Positions 31,750 to 40,728 of a stretch of 64,000 nt of DNA are shown piece after piece (position 1 is the stretch's first letter; every line of letters begins with the position of its first letter). The notes beneath the pieces were generated by a model. That model was not told the DNA's origin. It did not search any database and saw nothing but the letters and a program-made list of their open reading frames with translations. Source of the stretch: JAGGAG01 sp964638035 (GTDB lineage Bacteria > Gemmatimonadota > Gemmatimonadetes > Gemmatimonadales > GWC2-71-9); contig CAZWXD010000009.1 of the NCBI GenBank assembly GCA_964638035.1, positions 44,186 through 108,185 of the forward strand, read 5' to 3'. A program made the position numbers and the translations under genes.

Positions 31750-32334
31750 GTGTCCCGCCCCGCCCGGCCGACTCCCCCGTCCCTGCGTCCCACCATACCG
31801 GCCTGGGCCGTGATGTCTCCTGATCGACTGGAGCACACGGTCCGGGTGGCCGAGCTCGTGGCAGGTTGGGCCGATACCTTGCTGGTGCCCGACAGCGAGC
31901 GCAATCGCTGGCTACGCGCCGTGTGGCTGCACGACGCACTCCGGGACGCGCCGGAGTCGCTGCTCGCCGAGTGGGCCTCCTCGACCCCCGGCCCGGTGGA
32001 GCTGCGCCATGGTCCGGCCAGTGCAGCGCGCGCCAAGGCCGAGGGAGAGACCGACCGCGGTGTGCTGGATGCCGTCCGCTATCACTCCGTCGGGCTGGCA
32101 GAATGGGACATGGTGGGCCGCATCCTGTATTGCGCAGACTTCCTGGAGCCGGGCCGCACCTTCCTGCGCGAGGAGCGCGCTGCCCTCGCCGAGCGGTTGC
32201 CGCGTGACCTCGCCGGCGTGCTCCGTGAGGTGGCACGCGCCCGCATGAGCCACGCGATCCGCGTCGGCTGGACCCTTCCCGAACCGACCTTCCGCTTCTG
32301 GAACAGCCTCGTCGCCTCACGGCCCGGATCCTGA
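31750..32334 (+). CDS. HD-domain hydrolase, YqeK-like
   Basis: A 194-residue HD-superfamily protein resembling YqeK, which hydrolyses diadenosine tetraphosphate symmetrically. Metal-binding residues are seen as LEHTVRVAELVAGWA (first His), RAVWLHDALRDAP (HD pair), AVRYHSVGLAEW (His) and LYCADFLEPGRTF (late Asp). YqeK often neighbours NadD and RsfS, which are not seen here. The start GTG 31750 is used because related proteins keep a Pro/Trp stretch before the first motif; ATG 31813 is the alternative. Specific substrate remains an inference. Confidence 0.75.
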   Translation: MSRPARPTPPSLRPTIPAWAVMSPDRLEHTVRVAELVAGWADTLLVPDSERNRWLRAVWLHDALRDAPESLLAEWASSTPGPVELRHGPASAARAKAEGETDRGVLDAVRYHSVGLAEWDMVGRILYCADFLEPGRTFLREERAALAERLPRDLAGVLREVARARMSHAIRVGWTLPEPTFRFWNSLVASRPGS

Positions 32335-32732
32335 CGGCGGCCGGCGCCTTCGCGCTGCTGGCCGTGGTCATCCTCGGTGCCCGGCGGGTTCTCGACCGCC
32401 CGGAGCACGTGGAGGGCCATGCCTTCCCGGTGCCGGACGGCAAGGACCGCATCGTGGTCGAGGTGCTGAACGGCACCCAGGTGAACGGGTTGGCGCGTGC
32501 GGGCACCCGGGTGCTTCGCGAGGCAGGGATCGACGTGGTCTACTTCGGGAGCGCCCCTGCCACCGACTCGACCCTCGTGGTGCTCCGGCGGGGAGACCGG
32601 TCTCGCGCCGAGGCGGTGCGAAAGGCCCTGGGCGTGGGCACGGTTCGCGAAGGTCGCGACAGCACGCGCCACGTCGATGTCAGTGTGCTCCTGGGTCCTG
32701 ACTTCAGGAGCCGTGACACGCTGCACCCGTAG
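32331..32732 (+). CDS. LytR C-terminal domain protein, membrane-anchored
   Basis: The LytR_C domain (IVVEVLNGTQVNGLARAGTR, EAGIDVVYFGSAP, TLVVLRRGDRSRAEAVRKAL) fills most of this small protein; the domain often stands alone after a single membrane segment and is linked to cell-wall processes. From the first standard start, GTG 32364, only MVILGARR precedes the domain. In the same frame the 11 codons upstream encode a hydrophobic stretch (TAAGAFALLAV) reaching back to a CTG at 32331 that overlaps the previous stop as CTGA. Because this completes a membrane segment, the start is placed at CTG 32331 (133 aa). Confidence 0.72.
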   Translation: MTAAGAFALLAVVILGARRVLDRPEHVEGHAFPVPDGKDRIVVEVLNGTQVNGLARAGTRVLREAGIDVVYFGSAPATDSTLVVLRRGDRSRAEAVRKALGVGTVREGRDSTRHVDVSVLLGPDFRSRDTLHP

Positions 32733-32747
32733 CGGCTGCGGGGCCCG

Positions 32748-35708
32748 TCAGGGTCGCAGTCGTGCGAGGGTTGCACGCACGGCGTCAACCTCAGGTCGCT
32801 GTGGCGGTTCGGGGTCGGACCGCAGCACAAGGTACCGCCCGTAGGCCCGGATCGCGGCAGCGGTGTCTCCCGTCATGAGTGACAGGCGCCCCTCCTCCCG
32901 CAGGAAGCTCGACAGGTACATCGGTGCCAGCATGTAGCCCGCTGAGCGTCGGCGTATGGCCAGCAGCGCACGGTTCTGGTCGCCCTGCTCCTCCCACATC
33001 CGGGCCAGGATGAGGTTGGCGTTCGTGATCGCGTCGCTGCCACAGCACACCTCGAACGGGTAGGTCCGTGCCAGTGAGTCGGCGACTGCCACGCGTTCCA
33101 GGACCGTGGGCCCCTGCATGGCGGACGCCGGGTGCGCATCAATGAGCGCCACGCAGAGTTCCACGTAGTGCGCCAGGTTCATCGAGTCCTGCCGGCTCAT
33201 GCCGGGCGGGGTTGGCGCCGAGACCAGCGCCCGGCGCGCAGCGGCGGCAGCCGGCGCTGCACCCCTCGAGGCATGCCAGAGCCCGAGGGTGCAGGCATCC
33301 AGCGTGTGCGCCAGCCGTTGGTCGCTGCCGGCCGGTGGCACATGCTGCAGGCGCGCAAGCACGCGCACCGCATCCAGCGCGGCCAGCGTGTCACCGTCCC
33401 ACGACATCGCATCGAGGATGCGGTTCCGGAGCCCCTGCCGCGGGGCGAACCCCGCGGCCTCGGTCGACGCCGGGACCCGCGACGGACGCCCCGAGTTGAG
33501 CGCGTGCATCCACTGCACCCGGTCCGCGAGGCCGGGGCGGCTGACCTGGAGGCGCCGCATGTCCTCCGCTTCGGCCCGGGCGCGGTCCTCCATGCCCAGC
33601 CCGGTGGCCTTGATGAACACGATGATGTCCAGGGACGTACCCTGCGCCGCGGCCTCGAAGTGCTCCCAGTACCGCGCACGCGCAGCGGGGCCCTCGAGCA
33701 CAGCGAGGTGCCAGCGCACGGTGTGTGCGAGGATGCTGTTCGAGTCCGCCGCGAGAATGCGCGCCGCCAACCGGTGGAGCTCGGCGGTATCACCACGCAG
33801 GTGTGCCAGTTCAACCATGCGCTTTGCGGGCTCGGCCACCAGCGGTTCTCCCGGGTGCGCTGCAGCGGCCATGGTGGAATCGAGCATCCAGCCGCGGTGG
33901 AACGCGTCGTCGGCCCGCTGGAGCCACCCCTCGACACCCGCGAGGCGGCCCCAGTGGAAGTAGCCGCCACCCAGCCGGTACCATGCCTCGGGACGATCGG
34001 GGTAAGCCACCGTCAACGCACTCAACCGGGTGAACATGTCCTCGGCATTGAGCCACTCACCGAGCGTGACGTCGAGCAACGCCTGGTCAGCAATGCTGAG
34101 GCGCATGCGATGTCGCCTCGCGACGCGGAGACCCTCGCGACTCGCCGGCCCTGCCCCCGTTGTCCAGGTGGCGGTTCGGGCCAGGTCCAGCCCGGCCAGC
34201 GCGAAGGTTGAGTCGAGGGCAATCGCCTCGCTGAACTGCTGGATGGCCTCCTCGGGCCGTCCGTGGCGGTTGGCGGTGCGGCCCGCCAGGAAGGCCCGGA
34301 TGGCAGGAAGCGAGGCGCTGGCGAGGGAGGGGATGCGGTGCGCCTCGACGCCGGCCGTCACGCCCAGCAGCTGGCCTGCGAGGTTGTCGATGAGAAGGGG
34401 GAGGACGTCGGGCGAGCCCTCGGTGAGCGCCCGTGCCGTGATCCGGTTGCCGGGAACCGAGCGCACCCAGGCTGTCAGGGTCACGCGGCGCTCGTTGCCC
34501 AGAATGCTACCCTCGATCACCTGCCCAAGGCCGAGGTTTCGCGCGACATCATCGGCCACCCGTTCGCGTGACCGCGGCGCAGTTCCGGTTCCTGGCCCCC
34601 ACGCGGCCATGACCATGCGCGGCTCGACCACCTGGAGCGCCGGGTCGCCGGCCAACCTGACGGTCAGGAGGTCCACCATGCCGTCGCCGACCCAGGCGAG
34701 GGAGCTGTCCGTCACGAGGTTCCGGAACGGCATCACGCCGGTGGTAGCAGGGGCAGGGGGGTGCTGCCGGCCGGACAGCGCCAGGGTCGTGGCAATGATC
34801 AGGGTGAGGAGCCCGCCCATGGCTCCGGCGAGCAGCAGCCCTCGACGCGACCCGGCGCGCGCGATGGGTGGCGTGATGGCAGCAGGTGCCCGCGCCGGTC
34901 CTTCGGCGGCCTGCGGCGCGAGCGCGCCTGGTGGGAGCATTGGGGATGCCACGGCGAGTGGCGTCCCCGGGGCCTCGGCGGGTGTCGGGCGGGTCTTGAT
35001 CTGGTTGATGAGTGCCCGCGTTTCGGGGGCGGGAGGAGACTCGAAGTCCGCGGCCAGGCGTCGGGCCAGGGTGGCGTACACCTCCATCGCCCCAGCCCGG
35101 TCGCCGTACGCTTCCAGGAGTGTGATGAGCTGGCGGGTGCCCACCTCACTCTCCGGTTCCAGCTCGACTGCCCGGCGCGCCCAGTGAATCGCGTCGGTGC
35201 CGGCTCCGGCTTCGCCTCGCAGCTTGCTCATCGCCCACGCCGCGTTCGCTGCCGCTCGCCGGAGGGCGTTGCGCTCCGAATCAACCCACTGCTCGAACTC
35301 TGGTGAGACCCCGGAGGCATGGAAGCCCGCGAGGAACGCCCCGCGGTAGAGGGCACATGCCTCCTCCCACCTGCACGCGCGACATGCCCCATCGAACTGT
35401 GTCGCATCGCAGGGCAGGCCGCCCGCCGCGATGCCAACCTCCTCCTCACTGCGGGTCTCGATGGTGTCGGCGCCCAGCTGCTTGCGGAATGCCGTCAGCG
35501 CTTGCCGGAGCAGGCCGCGCCCGTGCAGGTCGTCGGCCTCGGGCCAGAAGAGGGCGAGGAGTTCGTCGCGTCGGACGGGGTGACCCTGGCGGCCGCGGGC
35601 AAGGTAGACCAGCAGAGCCAGGCGCCGGGGTTGCACGTCAAGGTGCAGCTCACCGCGCCCGTCGGGTGCGCTGACCGCGGTGGAGCCCAGGGTGCGAAGG
35701 AGGGGCAT
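32748..35708 (-). CDS. SARP/BTAD-family regulator with TolB-N-like and TPR modules
   Basis: A 986-residue regulator. Domain order: winged-helix DNA-binding domain (about 1-90, QPRRLALLVYLARGRQGHPV and RRDELLALFWPEADD), bacterial transcriptional activation domain (about 95-240), Pro/Ala-rich linker, one transmembrane helix (about 288-310, GLLLAGAMGGLLTLIIATTL), a TolB-N/adenylate-cyclase-associated-like domain (about 325-450, beginning GVMPFRNLVTDSSLAWVGDG) and a long TPR-rich C-terminus. A membrane-tethered SARP is a recurrent arrangement in Gemmatimonadota. ATG 35708 has GGAG upstream and is chosen over TTG 35723. It is convergent with the LytR_C gene (15 bases apart) and divergent from the haloperoxidase-like gene. 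Confidence 0.85.
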   Translation of the reverse strand: MPLLRTLGSTAVSAPDGRGELHLDVQPRRLALLVYLARGRQGHPVRRDELLALFWPEADDLHGRGLLRQALTAFRKQLGADTIETRSEEEVGIAAGGLPCDATQFDGACRACRWEEACALYRGAFLAGFHASGVSPEFEQWVDSERNALRRAAANAAWAMSKLRGEAGAGTDAIHWARRAVELEPESEVGTRQLITLLEAYGDRAGAMEVYATLARRLAADFESPPAPETRALINQIKTRPTPAEAPGTPLAVASPMLPPGALAPQAAEGPARAPAAITPPIARAGSRRGLLLAGAMGGLLTLIIATTLALSGRQHPPAPATTGVMPFRNLVTDSSLAWVGDGMVDLLTVRLAGDPALQVVEPRMVMAAWGPGTGTAPRSRERVADDVARNLGLGQVIEGSILGNERRVTLTAWVRSVPGNRITARALTEGSPDVLPLLIDNLAGQLLGVTAGVEAHRIPSLASASLPAIRAFLAGRTANRHGRPEEAIQQFSEAIALDSTFALAGLDLARTATWTTGAGPASREGLRVARRHRMRLSIADQALLDVTLGEWLNAEDMFTRLSALTVAYPDRPEAWYRLGGGYFHWGRLAGVEGWLQRADDAFHRGWMLDSTMAAAAHPGEPLVAEPAKRMVELAHLRGDTAELHRLAARILAADSNSILAHTVRWHLAVLEGPAARARYWEHFEAAAQGTSLDIIVFIKATGLGMEDRARAEAEDMRRLQVSRPGLADRVQWMHALNSGRPSRVPASTEAAGFAPRQGLRNRILDAMSWDGDTLAALDAVRVLARLQHVPPAGSDQRLAHTLDACTLGLWHASRGAAPAAAAARRALVSAPTPPGMSRQDSMNLAHYVELCVALIDAHPASAMQGPTVLERVAVADSLARTYPFEVCCGSDAITNANLILARMWEEQGDQNRALLAIRRRSAGYMLAPMYLSSFLREEGRLSLMTGDTAAAIRAYGRYLVLRSDPEPPQRPEVDAVRATLARLRP

Positions 35709-35730
35709 CGGCGTGCTCCGCAAAGGCGCA

Positions 35731-35765
35731 CCGACCGTTCACGGTTGGTAAACGGGGCGTTCACG
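35731..35765. promoter_or_regulatory. Direct repeat and inverted repeat upstream of the SARP gene
   Basis: CGTTCACG occurs at 35736-35743 and again at 35758-35765, an exact 22-base period (two helical turns). The first copy is part of an imperfect palindrome CCGACCGT-TC-ACGGTTGG at 35731-35748. SARP regulators are known to bind short direct repeats spaced by 11 or 22 bases, so this may be an autoregulatory site or a site for the neighbouring gene at 35883. Confidence 0.45.
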
Positions 35766-35882
35766 CCACCTCGCTAGCCATGTCCGGACCGCGCCATGGA
35801 AGGTACCGCGCGCCGGCTGGCCCCGCCTATGGGCCACCGGACCCATGGCTGCCCAACGCCCAACTGATGGGAGACGTGGCTT

Positions 35883-37058
35883 ATGCGAACCCGATTGACT
35901 GCAGCCGCCTGCACCCTCCTCATGCTGATAGCCTGCGGGGAGCAGGCACCCCCGACGAGCCCCGAGCTGGCCGGGTCGGAGGATCCGGGCCTGGACGTCG
36001 ACGTCCTGGCCTCCCGCCGCGGCGGGCCCCCGAACTCCAGCGCCAGGTGGACCCGCACGTCCAATCAGCTCTTCGCCCTGCGACCCCCTGGGCCGCCGCC
36101 AGATGCCAGCCGCTTCGGCGCCTACCTCGCGCTGGCGCAGTACCGGGCTGTTTCCGACGTTGAGGGGTGGAGGCACCGCCGCACGTCCCGGGCGGGTGCT
36201 GCCGCCGGGGCATCGGTGGTAGTGCTCTCGCAGTTCTACCCGCAGCACGTCGCTTTGATCAACGCGGAACTCGAGGCGCAGCGGGCAGACTACTGCGAGC
36301 GGGGCGGCAAGGCGGAGGCGTTCGCCGAAGGAGAGGCGCTCGGGCGCGAGGTCGCTGCCGCCGTCCTGGCTGAGGCGGCCACGGACGGGGTTGGGGTCAC
36401 GCCGCTCCCCCCGCAGCCGGTGGGCCCCGGGTACTGGGTCAGCAGCGGCGCGCCGACCGTGAAGGCATTCTACGGGGCGCGACCCTTCTTCCTCACGAAT
36501 GGGAACGAGATCAACTCGCCGCCGCCGCCGGCCTTCGGGTCCCGGGAGTTCCAGGACGCGCTGGCCGTGGTCCGGGCATATTCGGATACGCGGACACCTG
36601 ACCAGGTGGCGCAGGTGCTGAAGTGGGTTCCGTTCTCCCTGCCGCTCTTCAATGCGGTCGCCGCTGACATGATCGACCGATATCACGTGTCGGAGCTGCG
36701 CGCGGCCCGGATCCTCGCGTACGCCAACACCGCAGCGTTCGACGCGATCCTCGGGTGCTTCCACACCAAGTTCACCTACTGGTTCATCAGGCCAACCCAG
36801 GCCGACCCGGGCATCGTCCTGGCGACTGGCCTGCCGAACCACCCCTCATATCCGTCAGCCCACTCGTGCCAGACCGGCGCATTCCAGGCCGTGCTCACGC
36901 ATGCCTTCCCCCAGGAACGGCACGCACTGGCTGCGATGGCCGATGAGGCGAGCATGTCCCGGATCATCGGAGGCCTGCACTACCCCTTCGATGGCGACGC
37001 AGGACTCGAGCTCGGGCGGAAGGCCGGGCGCCTGGCCCTGCAACGCGGGCTGAAGTAG
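35883..37058 (+). CDS. Vanadium-dependent haloperoxidase/PAP2-like lipoprotein
   Basis: A 391-residue protein of the vanadium haloperoxidase and PAP2 phosphatase superfamily. The N-terminus is a lipoprotein signal with lipobox LIAC (Cys at 19). The vanadate/phosphate site appears as KFTYWFIRPTQ, LPNHPSYPSAHSCQTG and SMSRIIGGLHYPFDGDAGLELG, which holds the Arg, His and downstream Asp. Bacterial homologues of this type often have unknown substrates, and whether vanadate is bound cannot be told. ATG 35883 follows a GGGAGACG ribosome binding site. The gene is alone, between the SARP gene and a terminator-like hairpin. Confidence 0.85.
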   Translation: MRTRLTAAACTLLMLIACGEQAPPTSPELAGSEDPGLDVDVLASRRGGPPNSSARWTRTSNQLFALRPPGPPPDASRFGAYLALAQYRAVSDVEGWRHRRTSRAGAAAGASVVVLSQFYPQHVALINAELEAQRADYCERGGKAEAFAEGEALGREVAAAVLAEAATDGVGVTPLPPQPVGPGYWVSSGAPTVKAFYGARPFFLTNGNEINSPPPPAFGSREFQDALAVVRAYSDTRTPDQVAQVLKWVPFSLPLFNAVAADMIDRYHVSELRAARILAYANTAAFDAILGCFHTKFTYWFIRPTQADPGIVLATGLPNHPSYPSAHSCQTGAFQAVLTHAFPQERHALAAMADEASMSRIIGGLHYPFDGDAGLELGRKAGRLALQRGLK

Positions 37059-37077
37059 GAACGCCCGAGGAGGGGGA

Positions 37078-37106
37078 GATGCGGCTCGTTGCCGACGGGC
37101 CGCATC
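37078..37106. terminator. Hairpin between convergent haloperoxidase-like and glycerate kinase genes
   Basis: GATGCGGC (37078-37085) pairs with GCCGCATC (37099-37106) around a 13-base loop. It lies 20 bases after one stop codon and 11 bases before the convergent one. No clear U-tract follows on either strand. Confidence 0.5.
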
Positions 37107-37117
37107 CCTCACTTCGT

Positions 37118-38443
37118 TCACACGAGGCCGATCACCACGTCCATCACGTTCGTCCCCGTCGCGCCCGGCCTGAACAGCGCCCCCACCGCGTCGAGCGCCG
37201 GATAGGCATCGTGCGTGGTGAGGTCACGGCCGGGATCGCGCCCCGCGCCCCGGATGCGATCCCATGTCGTCCCGTCCACGTAGGCCCCGGCCGCGTCGGT
37301 CGGGCCGTCCCGTCCATCGGTGCCCGCCGCCAGGAGGGACGCCCCGCCGACCCCCACCAGCGCTGCGGCTGCGGAGAGCGCCAGCTCCTGGCTCCGGCCC
37401 CCGAGGCCGGGGCTAGCTCCAAGTGTGACAGTGGTTTCGCCCCCCCACATCACGCAACGTCTTGCGGCCCCTTGCGTTGACCGACTTTGTGAATAATTTC
37501 TCAAAGTCGCGGCTACACTCGCTCCCACCGTGCGCGCCTCGCCCTCGAGCGCGGCAGGCACGATCTCCGGGGTGAGGCCCAACCCTGCCGCTTCGGCTGC
37601 CGCCCCTTCGAGCGCCAGTCGATTACTCGAAATCACGCGGGTCTTGACGGAAGCAACGGCGGCATCGCCAGGCTTGGGGGTTTCCCCCGCACGGCCGGCG
37701 ATCACGTCATTGAGGGTGGCCTGGAGCGTTGGCGAGATCGACGCCCAGAGGCCGCTCGATTCGAGGAGGTCGCGGATGCCTGCCGCCGTGCTGTCATCGG
37801 CGATGCAGGGGCCGGAGCCGATGCTCGGGAGGTCATCACCGATGACGTCGGACACCACGTATTGCCTGATGTGCGCGCCCTGGAGCGCCAGCGCGAGCTT
37901 GCCGCCACCCCAGCGGGTGAAGCGCTTCCGGATCCGGTTCATGGCCGTGATGTCGAGGCCAGAGCCCAGGAGCAGGCGGTAGAGCAGGCGGAGGTCACCG
38001 CCGGACACGCCGGGCAGCGGCGCCCCGATGAGGGCGGTGGCGCCGCCAGAGAGCAGCACCCAGGCGTGGTCACCTGGCAGCACGCGGGCCACCGTGGCGC
38101 CGAGCTGATCGGACGCAGCGTGGCTCCCGGGGCCGGGTTCGGGATGGTCGCCGGTGACAAGCGCGAGGGCAGGATCCGGAGAGGGCTCGCTCGTCGCGGG
38201 CACAATGATGCCGCCCGCAAGGTCGAGGTTGGCACGCCGGGCGACGGCGGCCGCGGCACGTGCCATCGGCACCGCGGCCTTGCCCAGGGCGAGGATCCAG
38301 AGGCGGTGGCCGCGGGCGGCGTCGGCCGCGGCCGGCAGGGCGGCAACAACGGCAGGACCGGGGTCCACGGCCCGGACCGCGGCGCGGTACAGGCGCTCGA
38401 GGATGGCGCGATCCGTGTCCTGGGGTGCCTGGGGAAGGGCCAT
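37118..38443 (-). CDS. gckA: Glycerate 2-kinase (MOFRL family)
   Basis: GckA (441 aa) phosphorylates D-glycerate to 2-phosphoglycerate. Conserved blocks: ILALGKAAVPMARAA, LVTGDHPEPGPGS, VLLSGGATALIGAPLPGVS, MNRIRKRFTRWGGGKLA, YVVSDVIGDDLPSIGSGP and the C-terminal MOFRL region GGETTVTLG followed by GGRSQELALSAA and AAGTDGRDGPTDAAGAYVDG. ATG 38443 (MALPQAPQD) is preferred to 38500. It is divergent from the serine-glyoxylate aminotransferase gene, 80 bases away, and would complete the glycerate branch of the serine cycle encoded there. Residues near 322-333 carry an unusual low-GC stretch with a hairpin. Confidence 0.93.
   Translation of the reverse strand: MALPQAPQDTDRAILERLYRAAVRAVDPGPAVVAALPAAADAARGHRLWILALGKAAVPMARAAAAVARRANLDLAGGIIVPATSEPSPDPALALVTGDHPEPGPGSHAASDQLGATVARVLPGDHAWVLLSGGATALIGAPLPGVSGGDLRLLYRLLLGSGLDITAMNRIRKRFTRWGGGKLALALQGAHIRQYVVSDVIGDDLPSIGSGPCIADDSTAAGIRDLLESSGLWASISPTLQATLNDVIAGRAGETPKPGDAAVASVKTRVISSNRLALEGAAAEAAGLGLTPEIVPAALEGEARTVGASVAATLRNYSQSRSTQGAARRCVMWGGETTVTLGASPGLGGRSQELALSAAAALVGVGGASLLAAGTDGRDGPTDAAGAYVDGTTWDRIRGAGRDPGRDLTTHDAYPALDAVGALFRPGATGTNVMDVVIGLV
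37483..37508. repeat. AT-rich hairpin inside the glycerate kinase gene
   Basis: GACTTTG (37483-37489) and CAAAGTC (37502-37508) flank a 12-base AT-rich centre; one more pair of bases extends it with a mismatch. The local composition is far below the surrounding GC level. It encodes the hydrophilic NYSQSRS segment just before the conserved WGGETTV motif. Confidence 0.6.
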
Positions 38444-38523
38444 CGGCTCGCAAGGCTGGTGGAGTTGGAGAAGGCGAAGGAATATACCAGACGGGTGCAC
38501 TCCTTTCGTTGAGGTATGAGGCC

Positions 38524-39768
38524 ATGCCGGGACGCAACTTTCTCTTCGTGCCAGGTCCGACCAACGTGCCCGACCGCATCCTGCGGGCGATGCACGTCCC
38601 GCAGGAGGACCATCGCTCCTCGTCGTTCCCCGACCTGACGATCCCGCTCTTCCGGGACCTGAAGAAGGTGTTCAAGACCGAGCACGCCCAGGTCGTCATC
38701 TTCCCGGGTACCGGGACGGGCGGCTGGGAGGCTGCGCTGGTCAACACCCTGTCGCCCGGCGACAAGGTGCTCTCGTTCCGCTACGGCCAGTTCGGCCACC
38801 TGTGGATCGACATGATGCAGCGCCTGGGCCTGGACGTGACGGCGGTGGACGTGGAGTGGGGCGAGGGGGCGCCGCCGGAGCAGGTCGCCGCCATCCTCGG
38901 GAAGGACACGAAGCACGAGTACAAGGCGGTCTGCATCGTCCACAACGAAACGGCCACCGGCGTCACCAGCGACGTTGCGGCGGTCCGGAAGGCAATTGAC
39001 TCGGCGAAGCATCCGGCGATGCTGTTCGTGGACAGTGTCTCCGGCCTCGCCAGTATCGACTTCCGGATGGACGAGTGGAACGTGGATATCTGTGTCACCG
39101 GCTCGCAGAAGGGGTTCATGCTGCCGGCGGGTGCGGGCGTCCTTGCGGTGAGCCCCAGGGCCATCGAGGCCTCGAGGTCGGCCCGGCTGCCGCGCTGCTA
39201 CTGGAGCTTCGACGACATGTTCAAGGCCAACGCCGGCGGCTACTTCCCCTACACCCCGTCCATCCCGATGCTGTACGGGTTCCGGGAGTCGGTGAACATG
39301 CTGCTCGAGGAGGGCCTGGAGAACGTGTTCGCCCGGCACCACCGCCTGGCCGAAGGCTGCCGCCGTGCGGTGGCAGCGTGGGGGCTCACGCTGTGCGCGC
39401 GGGCGCCGACGTGGTACTCCGACACGGTGAGCGCGGTGATGGTTCCTGCGGGGTTCAACGGCGCGGACGTGATCGACGTGGCGTACCGGCGGTACAACTT
39501 CGCGCTCGGTGCCGGCCTCAACAAGCTGGCCGGGAAGCTCTTCCGCATCGGGCACCTGGCTGACCTGAACGAGGTCACGCTGGCGGCGGGGCTCGCGGGG
39601 GCCGAAATGGCGATGCACGACGTGGGCATCAAGGTGGAGCTGGGGAAGGGCGTGGCCGCAGCCCAGCGGTACTGGATCGAGACCCAGTCACCGTTGCCGG
39701 CGAAGCCAGTGCCCGGCGCGGCGCCCCGGTCCACGGCGCAGGCGCGCACACCGGCGGGCGTCGCGTGA
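38524..39768 (+). CDS. sgaA: Serine--glyoxylate aminotransferase
   Basis: A class V aminotransferase (414 aa) that converts serine and glyoxylate to hydroxypyruvate and glycine. It begins MPGRNFLFVPGPTNVPDRIL, has SSSFPDLTIPLFRDLKKVF and the PLP lysine Lys196 in VTGSQKGFMLPAG, typical of the SGAT/AGAT group. Specificity for serine is inferred from its neighbours, which encode the other serine-cycle enzymes, and from strong resemblance to methylotroph SgaA. ATG 38524 is used. The stop overlaps the malyl-CoA lyase start as GTGA. The C-terminal tail (about 395-414) is Ala/Pro-rich. Confidence 0.93.
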   Translation: MPGRNFLFVPGPTNVPDRILRAMHVPQEDHRSSSFPDLTIPLFRDLKKVFKTEHAQVVIFPGTGTGGWEAALVNTLSPGDKVLSFRYGQFGHLWIDMMQRLGLDVTAVDVEWGEGAPPEQVAAILGKDTKHEYKAVCIVHNETATGVTSDVAAVRKAIDSAKHPAMLFVDSVSGLASIDFRMDEWNVDICVTGSQKGFMLPAGAGVLAVSPRAIEASRSARLPRCYWSFDDMFKANAGGYFPYTPSIPMLYGFRESVNMLLEEGLENVFARHHRLAEGCRRAVAAWGLTLCARAPTWYSDTVSAVMVPAGFNGADVIDVAYRRYNFALGAGLNKLAGKLFRIGHLADLNEVTLAAGLAGAEMAMHDVGIKVELGKGVAAAQRYWIETQSPLPAKPVPGAAPRSTAQARTPAGVA

Positions 39769-40715
39769 GCCACACCCGGTACGAGCCGGCCCGCACGCGC
39801 CTCCAGCGGAGCACGCTGGCGGTGCCCGGCTCCCAGCCCCAGATGTTCGGCAAGGCGCTCGAGAGTGATGCGGACACGGTCTTCCTCGACCTCGAGGATG
39901 CGGTGGCGCCTGCCGACAAGGAGCAGGCGCGGCGGAACGTGATCCAGTCGCTGCTCGAGACCGACTGGCGCGGTGCCGGCAAGAGCATCATGGTTCGGCT
40001 GAATGGCATCGACACGCACTACTTCTACCGCGACCTGGTGGACGTGGTCGAGCAGGCGGGGCACCGCCTCGACCTCGTCCTCGTTCCCAAGGTCGGGGTC
40101 CCCGCCGACGTCTACCTCACCGACGCCCTCCTGACACAGGTGGAGGCCGCGAAGGGCATTCCGCACCGCATCGGCATCGAGGTGCTCATCGAGACGGCCC
40201 TGGGCATGGCCAACGTCGAGGCGATCGCGCAGGCGAGCCGCCGGCTCGAGGCCATGCACTTCGGCGTGGCCGACTACGCCGCCAGCAACCGCGCACGCAC
40301 CGTGAACATCGGCGGGCTCAACCCCGACTATCCCGGCGACCAGTGGCACTTCGCCATCTCCCGCATGACGGTCGCGTGTCGCGCCTACGGACTTCGCGCG
40401 GTGGACGGTCCCTTCGGGGACATCCGGGACCCTGACGGCTTCACGCTCGCGGCCCGGCGCGGTGCGGCCTTGGGGATCGAGGGGAAGTGGGCCATCCACC
40501 CGAGCCAGGTCGCCCTGGCAAACGAGGTCTTCTCCCCCCAGCCGGCCGAGGTGGACCGCGCCCGGCGGATCCTCGCGGCGCTGGATGAGGCGGCACGCGC
40601 CGGGAAGGGTGCCGCCTCGCTCGATGGGCGGATGATCGATGCGGCGAGTGCGCGACAGGCACAGGTGATCGTGGAGATTGCCTCGGTGGTCGAGGCGAAG
40701 GGCCGGAAACCGTAG
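39765..40715 (+). CDS. mcl: Malyl-CoA lyase (HpcH/HpaI-CitE family)
   Basis: Mcl (316 aa) splits L-malyl-CoA into acetyl-CoA and glyoxylate. Marks are RSTLAVPGSQPQMFGKAL, TVFLDLEDAVAPADKEQARR with the metal-binding Asp/Glu, VLVPKVGVPADVYL, IGIEVLIETALGMANVEAI and the HFGVADYAAS active-site block, then KWAIHPSQVALANEVFSP. The family also contains citramalyl- and beta-methylmalyl-CoA lyases; the adjacent malate thiokinase genes point to malyl-CoA as substrate. GTG 39765 overlaps the previous stop. A lid region lies at the C-terminus. Confidence 0.92.
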   Translation: MSHTRYEPARTRLQRSTLAVPGSQPQMFGKALESDADTVFLDLEDAVAPADKEQARRNVIQSLLETDWRGAGKSIMVRLNGIDTHYFYRDLVDVVEQAGHRLDLVLVPKVGVPADVYLTDALLTQVEAAKGIPHRIGIEVLIETALGMANVEAIAQASRRLEAMHFGVADYAASNRARTVNIGGLNPDYPGDQWHFAISRMTVACRAYGLRAVDGPFGDIRDPDGFTLAARRGAALGIEGKWAIHPSQVALANEVFSPQPAEVDRARRILAALDEAARAGKGAASLDGRMIDAASARQAQVIVEIASVVEAKGRKP

Positions 40716-40728
40716 ACAGGGGGCGAGC

